From Megasphaera cerevisiae DSM 20462 (GTDB taxonomy: Bacteria > Bacillota > Negativicutes > Veillonellales > Megasphaeraceae): a stretch of DNA of 37,806 bases. Positions 1 through 8,846 of this stretch are shown here, piece after piece. Location: NCBI RefSeq assembly GCF_001045675.1, contig NZ_LEKT01000026.1, positions 1 through 37,806 on the forward strand. The letters run 5' to 3'. Within the stretch, counting starts at the first letter, position 1. Every line of letters begins with the position of its first letter. The position numbers and the translations under genes are program-made. The notes under the pieces are model-generated. The model had not been told where the DNA came from. It saw only the letters and a list, made by a program, of their open reading frames with translations, and made no database searches.

Positions 1-158
1 TCCATCATCTCTTTGATGGTACCGCCAAGCAGATCCTTCAGGGCATCTTGGATGTCATTTGGTTTCTCGATGGTATACTCTTGGAAGAGCTGCTGGATAA
101 TAGCCCGCTTCCCATCGGTCATTTCAACCTTGTGAATCTCTTTCCGCTGTTTTGCCAT
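1..158 (-). CDS. IS256-family (mutator type) transposase, N-terminal fragment
   Basis: The gene encodes a DDE transposase that moves its own insertion sequence. Only the N-terminus is in the window: it starts MAKQRKEIHKVEMTDGKR and runs through IQDALKDLLGGTIKEMM, the conserved opening of IS256-like transposases, where the DLLGGTIKEM block is highly typical. The ATG at 158-156 has a strong AGGAGGA ribosome site at 168-174 (minus-strand reading). The reading frame continues off the left edge, so whether the gene is intact is unknown. It lies at the border of the defence region and probably reflects insertion into the accessory part of the element. Confidence 0.8.
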   Translation of the reverse strand, partial: MAKQRKEIHKVEMTDGKRAIIQQLFQEYTIEKPNDIQDALKDLLGGTIKEMM

Positions 159-248
159 GATAAAAAGTCCTCCTATGATTAGATTGTACCATAGAAGACC
201 TTATGACTTCGAGTGGAAGTTTGTTTACAGAGATTTTTTCATAGGCTC
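1..248 (-). mobile_element. IS256-family element, right-hand end (partial)
   Basis: The window begins inside an insertion sequence. It contains the first 52 codons of a mutator-type transposase on the minus strand and, upstream of that start, a 26-bp sequence (223-248) that reads outward as GAG-CCT-ATG-AAAAAATC and ends TGTAAAC. This is the usual look of IS256-family terminal repeats. I therefore place the element boundary at 248. The other end lies outside the window, so the direct repeat cannot be checked. Confidence 0.75.
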
Positions 249-308
249 TTTCAATAAGTGGCTTTACTTGCTAAAGCGCTATAAGGCCATTACCCCTTAA
301 CTATTGCT

Positions 309-370
309 TTTCCAGAGTAAGGAAGGAGTATGCATGCGATAGCGTGAATGCTCCTTCCTTACTCTGGAAA
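309..370. repeat. Perfect 20-bp inverted repeat
   Basis: Positions 309-328 (starts TTTCCAGAGT) are the exact reverse complement of 351-370 (ends ACTCTGGAAA), separated by 22 bases whose outer part (GCAT/ATGC) can extend the hairpin. There is no U-tract after either arm, so a simple intrinsic terminator is unlikely. It could be a miniature insertion element, a protein-binding site or a recombination remnant. Confidence 0.8.
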
Positions 371-645
371 TCATACTTTGAGGGGGCGTATTTTATCTTA
401 CTCTTGCAGGCCTTTTCTCTTTCTCATGGAGTCCCTACCTTCAATAATAATCTTGTAGGAGTTGTAGATAATTCGATCATGAAAAGGAACGGTCACTATA
501 AGCTATTACTGCAGGAAAAGAGATGGTTTGAATCAGAAGAGAGCGAAACTATTTTACGTATGAAACTCTAAATGTGATTGGTAAAATGTATATTGAAATG
601 AAATGCAGTTCAGTCTTCAAATTTTATATTCGGTATAATTTAGCC

Positions 646-666
646 GGGGGTCCATAATGGACCCCC
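646..666. repeat. GTCCATAATGGAC palindrome, copy 1
   Basis: A perfect 10-bp-arm palindrome centred on A656, with core GTCCATAATGGAC and G5/C5 outer arms. It is one of four related palindromes in the window (others at 1949-1987, 21001-21023, 21038-21062). It lies upstream of the DUF1016 gene. No T-run follows directly. Confidence 0.8.
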
Positions 667-882
667 AAATGCATTTTGAAATATTTATTATAACTTTATC
701 CGCTAAAATAAGCATAGTTTCTTAAAGTTATTAATATTTTTGACTTATTCGCTAACGCTAAAGTGACAAGCACTACTATTGCGAAGTATAGCAGATGTAG
801 TTGTTCATCATATAGAGGTATATCACAATTATGGGAGCTTGCCATTTGAGGGAATGAGTAATTTTTATAAAATGTCGTTGTC

Positions 883-1806
883 TTGAGTGTTAATAGCACG
901 CTTATCTTGCTGTATTATCATATCGGTCAGGTCATCAATGAGTATAAATCATGGGGAAATAAATTTATTGACAATTTATCACGGGACATAAAACTGGAAT
1001 TTCCAACAGCGAAGGGCTATTCTGTTCGTAATTTAAAATATATGGCCAAGCTTGCAGCGGTATTTCCAGATAGTGTAATTGTGCAAGAGGTTCTTGCACA
1101 ATTACCATGGTATCAAAATATTACTCTTTTGGATAAAATAAAAGATAGAGATATTCATATATGGTATGCGAGAAAAGCCATTGAAAATGCTTGGTCACGT
1201 AATGTTTTGGTACATCAAATCGAGAGCAAGCTTTATGAACGGCAGGTACTTGCTGATAAGGTTTCGAATTTTAATCATCGTTTACCGGCTCCCCAGAGTG
1301 AGTTAGCACAGCAGACAATGAAAGACCCTTATATCTTTGACTTTATAACCTTTAAGGAAGATATGATTGAAAGAGATATTGAGGAAGCGTTGGTCAGAAA
1401 TGTTACTCGGCTGCTTTTAGAACTGGGAAAAGGTTTTGCATTTTTAGGAAACCAATATCATCTTAATGTTGGTGGAGACGACTTTTACATAGACTTGCTT
1501 TTTTACAATTTGAACCTTCGTTGTTATGTTGTCATTGAGTTGAAGACAGGCGCATTTAAACCGGAATATGCGGGTCAATTAAATTTTTATCTGTCAGCAG
1601 TTGATGGGATGCTAAAAAAAGAAATAGATAATCCTTCCATCGGTCTCTTGCTTTGTAAGAGCAAAAATGATTTGGTTGCTGAATATTCACTAAAGGATAT
1701 GAGCAAACCGATTGGTGTGAGTGAATATAGAGTTACTAGTGATCTTCCAGAAGAATTAAAGGAGCAATTACCTTCTGTTGCGGATATTCAGAGCCGAATG
1801 AAATAA
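883..1806 (+). CDS. DUF1016/YhcG-type PD-(D/E)XK nuclease, 5'-shortened
   Basis: A predicted nuclease of the DUF1016 (YhcG) family, common in defence islands, of unsettled substrate. The middle carries the family block SRNVLVHQIESKLYERQ (about residue 106), and the C-terminal half carries the nuclease core: an Asp in DFYIDLLFYN (about 202) followed by VVIELKTGAFKPEYAGQL (about 217), the D...ExK signature. At 307 aa it is shorter than usual, because the N-terminal segment that normally precedes 'VNSTLILLYYHIG' is missing. The only start available is TTG 883; an in-frame stop lies at 868-870. The upstream frame MSNFYKMSLS (854-886) ends at a TGA overlapping the start, suggesting a frameshift in a once longer gene. 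Flanked by two related palindromes. The gene could be inactive; the catalytic part is intact. Confidence 0.75.
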   Translation: MSVNSTLILLYYHIGQVINEYKSWGNKFIDNLSRDIKLEFPTAKGYSVRNLKYMAKLAAVFPDSVIVQEVLAQLPWYQNITLLDKIKDRDIHIWYARKAIENAWSRNVLVHQIESKLYERQVLADKVSNFNHRLPAPQSELAQQTMKDPYIFDFITFKEDMIERDIEEALVRNVTRLLLELGKGFAFLGNQYHLNVGGDDFYIDLLFYNLNLRCYVVIELKTGAFKPEYAGQLNFYLSAVDGMLKKEIDNPSIGLLLCKSKNDLVAEYSLKDMSKPIGVSEYRVTSDLPEELKEQLPSVADIQSRMK

Positions 1807-1948
1807 TATCCTGCTTGACTGTATCTGAAAGACAGAGAAATTAAGGGGAATGTTATTTCATTTTTGTACATGTATATCATTAAGGTGATTTTTTGTCATT
1901 TTTTCAATAGTTAGATCGTATCACTGAGAGGGCGTAATTTGTTATGAG

Positions 1949-1987
1949 AAATGAACTTGGGGTCCATTATGGACTCCAAGTTCATTT
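1949..1987. repeat. GTCCATTATGGAC palindrome, copy 2
   Basis: Nineteen-base arms (1949-1967 and 1969-1987) around T1968 with one mismatch (G against T at the seventh base from the centre, a wobble pair in RNA). The core is the reverse complement of copy 1. It sits between the DUF1016 gene and the two-gene Avs-like unit and could act as a terminator-like hairpin or a protein-binding site. Confidence 0.8.
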
Positions 1988-2009
1988 TATGGTAAGAAGT
2001 GTTAATGTT

Positions 2010-2037
2010 TTGAAAAAGTGATAAAATGAGATATAGA
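2010..2037 (+). promoter_or_regulatory. Candidate sigma-A promoter for the Avs-like unit
   Basis: TTGAAA at 2010-2015 and TATAGA at 2032-2037 are 16 bases apart, upstream of the 2110 gene in an otherwise gene-free stretch (1807-2109). This region is AT-rich, so such matches arise by chance; the call is tentative. Confidence 0.3.
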
Positions 2038-2109
2038 AGATAATAGCGATGATATTCATAAATGAGGTAATATGCTTATCAAAAGTTTGTTGTGAAAGGA
2101 AGGTAGATT

Positions 2110-2646
2110 ATGAATAATAGGCAGCAGGCAACTGAAAAAATAACAGATTTTCTAAAATCAGAAAATAAAATTCTGTTGTTAACAGGTACTTACCAATATG
2201 AAAAGCATAAATTGGTATTACAACAAATAGCGAGATCCGTATTATCGCCGTCCTCCATATTATTTAGAGCAAATGGTATGGACAATGTAAGTTCTTTTCT
2301 TGGAAAATCTACAACCAGATTCCAAACGGGAACGCCTTACAAATTGGGCAATCATAAATTATTTATAGATACAATTAATGTAGGTTCTTGGAAAAGAACG
2401 TATGACGAGTATGATTTTGCGATATTATACCCTATCGATTCGGTACTTAAAATGAAGAATAAGGAAGCTATTTTGGACGACCTTTGTATTCATCGGCACA
2501 TTGGAAAAATATTCATTGTTTCATGGACAGATCATGAAAGCGATGATTACTCATGGCTAGATAAATATCAACTTGATGATCGTGTGATTTTTGATGCTGA
2601 AGAGGAAAATCCCAAATATCACGCGAGGGTTTTAGAACATTGGTAA
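2110..2646 (+). CDS. Unrecognised 178-aa protein upstream of Avs-like gene
   Basis: I do not recognise this protein with certainty. It starts at ATG 2110 behind an AAGGAAGG ribosome site. The fold suggested by eye is alternating strands and helices: strand-like KILLLTG (about residue 19), SSILFRANG (about 48), FAILYPID (about 103) and GKIFIVSWTDH (about 131). This resembles a P-loop NTPase, but no GxxxxGK[ST] loop is present, so ATP binding would be lost or altered. It lies 42 bases before the giant nuclease-STAND gene on the same strand, clearly one transcription unit, so a role as partner, inhibitor or sensor subunit is likely. AVAST type III systems are described with a small second component (Avs3B); whether this protein is homologous cannot be decided here. 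Confidence 0.6.
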   Translation: MNNRQQATEKITDFLKSENKILLLTGTYQYEKHKLVLQQIARSVLSPSSILFRANGMDNVSSFLGKSTTRFQTGTPYKLGNHKLFIDTINVGSWKRTYDEYDFAILYPIDSVLKMKNKEAILDDLCIHRHIGKIFIVSWTDHESDDYSWLDKYQLDDRVIFDAEEENPKYHARVLEHW

Positions 2647-2688
2647 GAGTTTTCAGTAACTGAGTATTGTGGATGTAGGAGGAATTTG

Positions 2689-5600
2689 ATGTCTGAAGTA
2701 GGTAAAAGAGGTAGTTCGCGACGAAAAGGTGATGAATACCAGGACAATATTGCGTTGCGACTAGCTTTAAAAGCTTATATTGATCGTAAACCTTTTGATA
2801 TGTTTCTTGAGTACGAAAAATCTGGAAATCTTGATGACATCGTTATGTTTCAAGGCTCCGATATCTCGGCTTATCAAGTCAAGTACGCAATAAATTCGCT
2901 CGAGAACTATGACACGGCTGATCTACTCGATCCTGAGAGCCCAGTTAGTTTCAAAAAATTTGCTGCAAGTTGGCAAATTATGAAGCAACGCTTTCCTGAG
3001 CGAAATCTTACCGTGTGCTTATGTTCAAACAGAGGTTTGAGTAGTGCTCTCCTTGATCTTGTGGATGTAGAAGGGAGATTTTCATGTGAGGTTATAGAGG
3101 AACGTCGACGTGGCGAGGCTAAAAAACTGCGATCGGAATTAGCCTCTATATCAGGTCTTGAGACAGACTCATTCACAGAGTTCTTGAGAAATTTCAAATT
3201 TGTACTACGACAGCCGACCCTGTCAGAGATAGAACAATATATTCGAACAGTTCTTCTCGACAAGGAACTGGGGCTTTCAGATGATAGCATTTTTTTAGAT
3301 CTTAAAAATGCTATAAAGAACAATGCAATTTTTTCGCGGGAAGCAATTACCACCCAAACTATTGACAATCTCTTAGAGAGGCTTCAGAGCCAGTTGCTTA
3401 CCCCTCAAGTATTCCCAGTTGACCAGAATCACTTCGTAGAACAAAAATCTCTTTCAGAACAACTTGATGAGGTATTACCGAATATTAACGGGGGATATCT
3501 GATTATTACAGGGTTTCCGGGTAGTGGGAAATCTACTTCACTGACTATGTACTTCGATGCGCTTAGTAGTTCTATTTATGAAGTGTTTAGATATTACTGT
3601 TTCGTTGGGGTTAATGATAATGCTCAAAGAATGCGTGTTCAGGCTGCGAGTCTCCGGGCAAACCTTCTTAGTGAGTTCCAAAGGAGATATCCATATGTCC
3701 TAAAAAGACGTTTTGATTATAGTGAACGTAACTTCCACGAATGTCTTGCCGCACTAGCCAAGTTTTTTGTAGATCATGGACGTCGATTCATTATTTTCCT
3801 TGATGGGCTGGATCATGCTGAACGGCTTGAGAGCGAAATCAGGGAAACGGTGATTTCAGCATTGCCCGCAGATGTTCCAGAGGGTGTGACCATAGTTGTT
3901 GGTACACAGGAGTTGCACAAGTGGCCACACTTTCTTAAACGAGCGAGAGAATGTCCGGATAGCCATATTAAGATGCCGCTATTTTCCGAAGCCGAGACAG
4001 GAGATTATTTGGAAAATAAACGAGGTATTTCAGGCCTGACATATGCAGACATTGTAGAGCTTCACAAAAAGAGTGAAGGTCTACCTCTATATTTGAGGTA
4101 TGCGGCTGAAATTATTATTTCAAGTGAATCATTAATACACGCTATCGCTTCTTTAACTCCTGCCTCGGGTGGGGATATTCGTAATTATTACGGGTTACTA
4201 TGGGAGGAATTTGAAAGAGTTGGTATGGCAGATACAAAACACCTGTGTGTAGTAATGGCTTGTATGCGTTTTAGTGTACATAGGGATGAATTTTATAAGA
4301 TTGCGGCACTTAATAGGTCAGCTTTTGAAAATGCCTACAAATGTATTTGCCACCTTTTGCGCGATTCAGAAGATAGATTGACAGTGTTCCATAACAGCTT
4401 TCGTGAATTTGTGATTAATCAAGTACCTAACGATTGGGTTAAAGAGATAAAAATTAATATTTGTACATTTTTAAAAGATAATAAAGACTCTCCCCGTTGG
4501 TTTAACCATATTTTTAGATGCTGCTATGATGCTGAAGATTACCTTTATATCCTTAATGAAGTGAACGAAGGATTTGTGGATCGTGCATTACTACATTGTA
4601 GACCATCTTCGGAAATCCTAGATGCTATACACTGGGCCGTTGAGGCAGCATTCAATCAGAAAGATATTGTTCAACTAAGTCGACTTGGGGTATTGAAATA
4701 TAGAACTGGTGAGCGGCTTGAATACAACCTTAATCGAGTCCGGTTAGCGGATGCTCTTCTTGCTTTGGGGAGGGAACAGGATGTAATCACCTTTGCTTAT
4801 TCACCAGAAGCAAATCACTGGCTTGTAGAAAGCCATACTTCGCTTGCGGTTATGTATAGACTGGCCGAAGTAGGAAAATTCGAGCTTGGACGGCAACTTT
4901 TTGATGTTTTTATAAATGAATTTCGAGGTGTTGATTCCGATAACGCAGATGATGAAAGGTTGCAAGTTATTGGGTTAGCACGATGCCTAGGAATTTATGA
5001 GGACAAGCAGGCACGGCCACTACGATGGCTTGCGCAGTTCAATTTTTCTCCTGGGATTTTGGAGGAACAGGACATATATGTCTCAGCCTATATTCCACAT
5101 TTAGATGCTTATATCGATACACTAGTTAAATTCGGTTTTACAGACAAGTGGAATCGGCTCAAGCGAGTGAAAAGAATATTCCCAAGCAGATTGGTGAAAT
5201 ATCTTTTAATTCGCGCTTTTGCCCGCCATAATCTAATTAATGAACTACGTACTGTTGTGTCCGAGTATTGGGAGCAGGAACAGCCTTCAAATAATGTTGA
5301 GCTTGCATTTTATGCGGCCAAGGTAGGTATGCCTGTTTCCGAAGTTACTGCTATTGCAGGTCATATTGAAGCACCGAGAATTTCGGCGCCAGACTATATT
5401 CCCCGAAGCGATCCGATGCTGAGACGCTGTGTATATGCTTTCACTATTGTTGCCTACGAGGGCAATGAGGAAGCCTATAAAAATCTGATCGCTTCTGTTG
5501 GTATAGATCGAACACTTTGGAACTCGGCTCTTAGACATTTACTCATGGCATGTCACTGTATTGGAAAGTCGTTTAGAGGCACTGATCATAACTGGTATGA

Positions 5601-8600
5601 AGAAGCACAACAGAGTATAAACATCCTTGTTCAAGCCGAACAAGGAGATGGAGAAAGAATTGCTGAGTCGATTGATCTAATTAGAGACGTTATGCAACTA
5701 TCTATTAGTCTTTTAACTGAGCAGGTACAGAAATGCTTTCCAGAACATCTAGACGAATGGGTCAAAAGATTAGGCAACTTACGTGACTCTTTACTTTGGA
5801 CCACACATTACGGAATAGGGGAATCCCGCCAAGATTATGATTTTGAACTTCGGATTTGGGAAATTCTTGCAAGAATTCCGCAGGTATCAACCAGACTTGC
5901 TCCAATTTTGAAAAGCTGTGCTGAAACCTATGAAAAATCGACCTTACTGAAAGGGGGGACACGCTCGGATCATTTCATTTGGCTTGCAACTATTATGGCT
6001 AAGTGCGGGATGCGTGATGATGCTGACACGTGGCTACATTATGGCATACGCTCGTCACTAATATACGGCTATCATAAGGATGTCACTCTTTCATACTTAA
6101 TCGATGTTCTTGATCTTATCAACCAGCGTCAACCTGCACATGCACTTGAGCGGTGTGCTCGTGTGTTATTAATGGTGGATTGGATGCCGCATCTTACCGA
6201 TGGCAGGGAGACTAAATGGTTTCTACAGATGGCCTTCGAGTCTGTTCTAAAGGTCAATAGGCAGGCTGCATTGGATCTACTCATAGTTTTTTCTAAGAAC
6301 AAAGCAAGATGGAAAATGCAGAATTGCCTTGCGGCTTATCTTCTCGGGGCGACGGGTGGCGACCTTGAATATCTATGGTTTCTCACCGAGATATTTACCA
6401 ATCATGATAGTGAAGATGGCGCACACTGTAAGCAAATTATGGGAACCAAACAACATATCGTCAATTTGGCACATGAATTTTGCTCCGCAGAAGTGTACCG
6501 AGAGTTCGAATACCGTTTTAATTGCTTTATACTAACAGAAATTACGCCTAGGCACTGGCCAAATGAACTCAAGGAAGAAAAAGGCATCTCAATTAATGCT
6601 AATATTAAAAATGGTGATAAACCTGAAGTATTAGCAAAACAGCCATCCGAGTTCAATCTAGATGGTGAAAGAATAACCATTGAAGGCATAGCTGAGAAAT
6701 GCCAAGTAGCATTTGGTGATTTTTTAGATACGATTAATAAGTTGAAAAATCAGAATGAGCATTTCTACGAACGTGATCTGGTAAATAACATTTTAAGACA
6801 TCACATAATGGCTTCCCAGTCATTGAACGATCTCATCCAAATCAAGGAATATGCTGAATCTGAAGGTCGTTGGCAGGATGCAACTATAAATGAACAATTA
6901 GCTGAACGCTTCATGGAATTTGGAGACCATAGTAATGCCATAGTATGCTTTGGAATGGCTTATGCCTGTTATGGAGGCTGGTCTCGGTGGCGCGATAATA
7001 CAAAATACTTATCGGCCGTAGCGGTAAGAGACAAGCAAATGGCAAAGAAGTTTGTCCTAAAAGAATGCTATGAAACGGCCAATGGGGCCGGCTGTGGTGA
7101 TAATACACCACCCATTGCGGCTTCGGGGTTGGATGTGTTAGATGAACCTCAAATGCTTAATGAGGTATTCGATGAATTCCTCAAGCATTGTGAAAGTATG
7201 TTTGATCAATTACCTAAAAAAGAAGACTATGATTGGCTGAAAGCTTATATAGAAACGGAAGTCGATACTAATCAGATCATTCTTAATTTTGTCGTGGATG
7301 AGTTGGAGACCTCTGAGATTGATTATGGTGAAAGGCTAATTAGAGCAATGGTAAGGTTGGCAATTGCTAGGCCTGATGAAGTAATACCTGAGTTTATTAC
7401 CAGGCTGGTATCCGCTTCAGGAAGGCTGCTGCATCGTCTAATGACAGTATTTTACTGTCTTGCTATTGTATCTCCCAAACAACTGGCACCACAACAGCTG
7501 GTATTTGTCCAATTTCTTGAGAGGGAGAACTTTTTCTGCCGCCAAACCGTTTTGCGAATTCTGCACTGTGTAGGGAAAGTTTCTCCTCTTGAGGCTTCCG
7601 TTGTCAATTCAGTCCAGCGTCTTGAGCAGAATTACTCTGCTGATATGTGTTCATTGTTTTCCCTTCCAGCTTGCCCTACCCCGATATTCAGACAATTTTT
7701 AAAACGGAATACTCTATTCGATTTCTCTAAGAAATTAGAGGCGTTAGAAAAAATTCTTGGAATATTTCCAGGGAATCTTGTAGCTGCGATTGAAGAACGA
7801 CTAACTGCTCAGGGGTGGTCTATAGATGATGAACGAGTTCGAGTTAAAGATGATTGGTATGGTCATGTCCATCCGCAGGGATGGCCTGTTGTCTGGGTTA
7901 CAACTGAATTTCAGGAACTTGCTACAGAAGCTCTTTGGAGTATACTTGATGAATTTGCTATAAAGCAGAAGTTGAGTAAAGAACAGATTAATTGGCTTTG
8001 GTGGACAATTCAACCTACTGATCCGGAATACATATTTCATGGTGTATTACCGCGTCCACTAGACATTAAGCCGATAAATGTTCATGACAAAGAAAGGTGG
8101 TTCAACGAACTTGGGACTGACAAAGATTTGGAAATTAGAAATACAAGAAACCAAGGTGGAAGTGACGAGTGGATAACTGTATTTGAGAGGCGGATAATGG
8201 CCCAGGACGAAGTATATAATGTACCCTATAAACAGGAAATCTCTTTGAAAGGATTTTTAGTGCCACAGCAGGTATATGGTGGTTATCATCGGTTGAATGA
8301 ACTTGAATTATGGACCGAGCGAATTCTGCCTGACTCAATGGCTGTTACCATTAAGCAGGCACAGACGGAACTAACTGGTAGAGGGCGAAGCGTGTTAAAC
8401 AATCTTGACGAGCCTATTCCGCTTATCGCTGAGCACGAAAATCCTTTGGCTTTTTTGGGATACTGGAGTGTATGCACTTTGGCATCTTTCATCATAAAGG
8501 ATTTCAATCTGACGTTTGAAGGGTTAAACCTTATCAGAAATGGTGAAGTTGTTGCCAGATATGAAGTTTGGCAAGAAGGCTACCAGGATGAGTGCTATAC

Positions 8601-8790
8601 ACGAGATAAATTGTCATTTGGCCTTAGATTGCAAGTACGTCAAGACCTCCTAATTGAGATCTGTCGTCGTTATCACAAATTATTGTGTATTAGTATTAAT
8701 GAAAAGCGAGAGTATTTCAAGTCTATTCACCGTAGAGAGCCTGATGAAAGACGTTATTCAAGGCGCTACGTACTGTATCATTTGAACTAG
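2689..8790 (+). CDS. Avs-like STAND ATPase with N-terminal DUF4297/Cap4-type nuclease
   Basis: A 2033-aa protein with the layout of antiviral STAND (Avs/AVAST) sensors, which bind a phage protein, oligomerise and activate an N-terminal effector. Residues 1-220 look like a DUF4297/Cap4 PD-(D/E)XK nuclease: KGDEYQD (about 13), a Glu in FLEYEK (about 40), the acidic DDI (about 49) and the QVKY motif (about 63). The ATPase follows: Walker A GFPGSGKST at about 275, Walker B RRFIIFLDGLDHA at about 365, and a winged-helix-like segment to about 620. From about 640 to 1750 the sequence is helical-repeat-like, then a distinct C-terminal domain (about 1800-2033). Start: ATG 2689 with AGGAGG six bases upstream; the TTG just before it is not needed. 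Ends 13 bases from the convergent relaxase stop. Nuclease and ATPase residues all look intact. The triggering phage protein cannot be inferred. Confidence 0.75.
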   Translation: MSEVGKRGSSRRKGDEYQDNIALRLALKAYIDRKPFDMFLEYEKSGNLDDIVMFQGSDISAYQVKYAINSLENYDTADLLDPESPVSFKKFAASWQIMKQRFPERNLTVCLCSNRGLSSALLDLVDVEGRFSCEVIEERRRGEAKKLRSELASISGLETDSFTEFLRNFKFVLRQPTLSEIEQYIRTVLLDKELGLSDDSIFLDLKNAIKNNAIFSREAITTQTIDNLLERLQSQLLTPQVFPVDQNHFVEQKSLSEQLDEVLPNINGGYLIITGFPGSGKSTSLTMYFDALSSSIYEVFRYYCFVGVNDNAQRMRVQAASLRANLLSEFQRRYPYVLKRRFDYSERNFHECLAALAKFFVDHGRRFIIFLDGLDHAERLESEIRETVISALPADVPEGVTIVVGTQELHKWPHFLKRARECPDSHIKMPLFSEAETGDYLENKRGISGLTYADIVELHKKSEGLPLYLRYAAEIIISSESLIHAIASLTPASGGDIRNYYGLLWEEFERVGMADTKHLCVVMACMRFSVHRDEFYKIAALNRSAFENAYKCICHLLRDSEDRLTVFHNSFREFVINQVPNDWVKEIKINICTFLKDNKDSPRWFNHIFRCCYDAEDYLYILNEVNEGFVDRALLHCRPSSEILDAIHWAVEAAFNQKDIVQLSRLGVLKYRTGERLEYNLNRVRLADALLALGREQDVITFAYSPEANHWLVESHTSLAVMYRLAEVGKFELGRQLFDVFINEFRGVDSDNADDERLQVIGLARCLGIYEDKQARPLRWLAQFNFSPGILEEQDIYVSAYIPHLDAYIDTLVKFGFTDKWNRLKRVKRIFPSRLVKYLLIRAFARHNLINELRTVVSEYWEQEQPSNNVELAFYAAKVGMPVSEVTAIAGHIEAPRISAPDYIPRSDPMLRRCVYAFTIVAYEGNEEAYKNLIASVGIDRTLWNSALRHLLMACHCIGKSFRGTDHNWYEEAQQSINILVQAEQGDGERIAESIDLIRDVMQLSISLLTEQVQKCFPEHLDEWVKRLGNLRDSLLWTTHYGIGESRQDYDFELRIWEILARIPQVSTRLAPILKSCAETYEKSTLLKGGTRSDHFIWLATIMAKCGMRDDADTWLHYGIRSSLIYGYHKDVTLSYLIDVLDLINQRQPAHALERCARVLLMVDWMPHLTDGRETKWFLQMAFESVLKVNRQAALDLLIVFSKNKARWKMQNCLAAYLLGATGGDLEYLWFLTEIFTNHDSEDGAHCKQIMGTKQHIVNLAHEFCSAEVYREFEYRFNCFILTEITPRHWPNELKEEKGISINANIKNGDKPEVLAKQPSEFNLDGERITIEGIAEKCQVAFGDFLDTINKLKNQNEHFYERDLVNNILRHHIMASQSLNDLIQIKEYAESEGRWQDATINEQLAERFMEFGDHSNAIVCFGMAYACYGGWSRWRDNTKYLSAVAVRDKQMAKKFVLKECYETANGAGCGDNTPPIAASGLDVLDEPQMLNEVFDEFLKHCESMFDQLPKKEDYDWLKAYIETEVDTNQIILNFVVDELETSEIDYGERLIRAMVRLAIARPDEVIPEFITRLVSASGRLLHRLMTVFYCLAIVSPKQLAPQQLVFVQFLERENFFCRQTVLRILHCVGKVSPLEASVVNSVQRLEQNYSADMCSLFSLPACPTPIFRQFLKRNTLFDFSKKLEALEKILGIFPGNLVAAIEERLTAQGWSIDDERVRVKDDWYGHVHPQGWPVVWVTTEFQELATEALWSILDEFAIKQKLSKEQINWLWWTIQPTDPEYIFHGVLPRPLDIKPINVHDKERWFNELGTDKDLEIRNTRNQGGSDEWITVFERRIMAQDEVYNVPYKQEISLKGFLVPQQVYGGYHRLNELELWTERILPDSMAVTIKQAQTELTGRGRSVLNNLDEPIPLIAEHENPLAFLGYWSVCTLASFIIKDFNLTFEGLNLIRNGEVVARYEVWQEGYQDECYTRDKLSFGLRLQVRQDLLIEICRRYHKLLCISINEKREYFKSIHRREPDERRYSRRYVLYHLN

Positions 8791-8796
8791 GTGTCA

Positions 8797-8846
8797 CTGA
8801 AGATCATAAAGTCCATCCTTGATAGATCTTATCTTCAGCATTTTTT
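8797..8846 (+). terminator. Candidate terminator at end of Avs-like gene
   Basis: CTGAAGAT (8797-8804) pairs with ATCTTCAG (8831-8838), followed by CATTTTTTG on the plus strand. The loop is long (26 bases) and the element overlaps the 3' coding end of the relaxase. Plausible but not strong. Confidence 0.4.

Larger units (their letters stand above)
249..882. other. Mostly non-coding stretch with inverted repeats
   Basis: No convincing gene is visible here. A 75-codon open frame (344-571) overlaps a perfect inverted repeat and has only a weak hint of transposase-like sequence (LSHGVPTFNN), so it is at most a decayed remnant. The stretch holds a small hairpin near 261-278, the long inverted repeat at 309-370 and the palindrome at 646-666. 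The last bases also contain an open frame (767-886) ending at a TGA just before the DUF1016 start, which may be the displaced 5' end of that gene. Confidence 0.5.

Noticed and set aside
344-571. 75-codon open frame after the long inverted repeat
   Set aside because: It begins inside the inverted repeat, has no ribosome site and only a vague transposase-like stretch; not supported as a gene.
2907-3368. 153-codon open frame antisense to the Avs-like gene
   Set aside because: Serine/arginine-rich shadow of a well-supported coding frame, without start signals.
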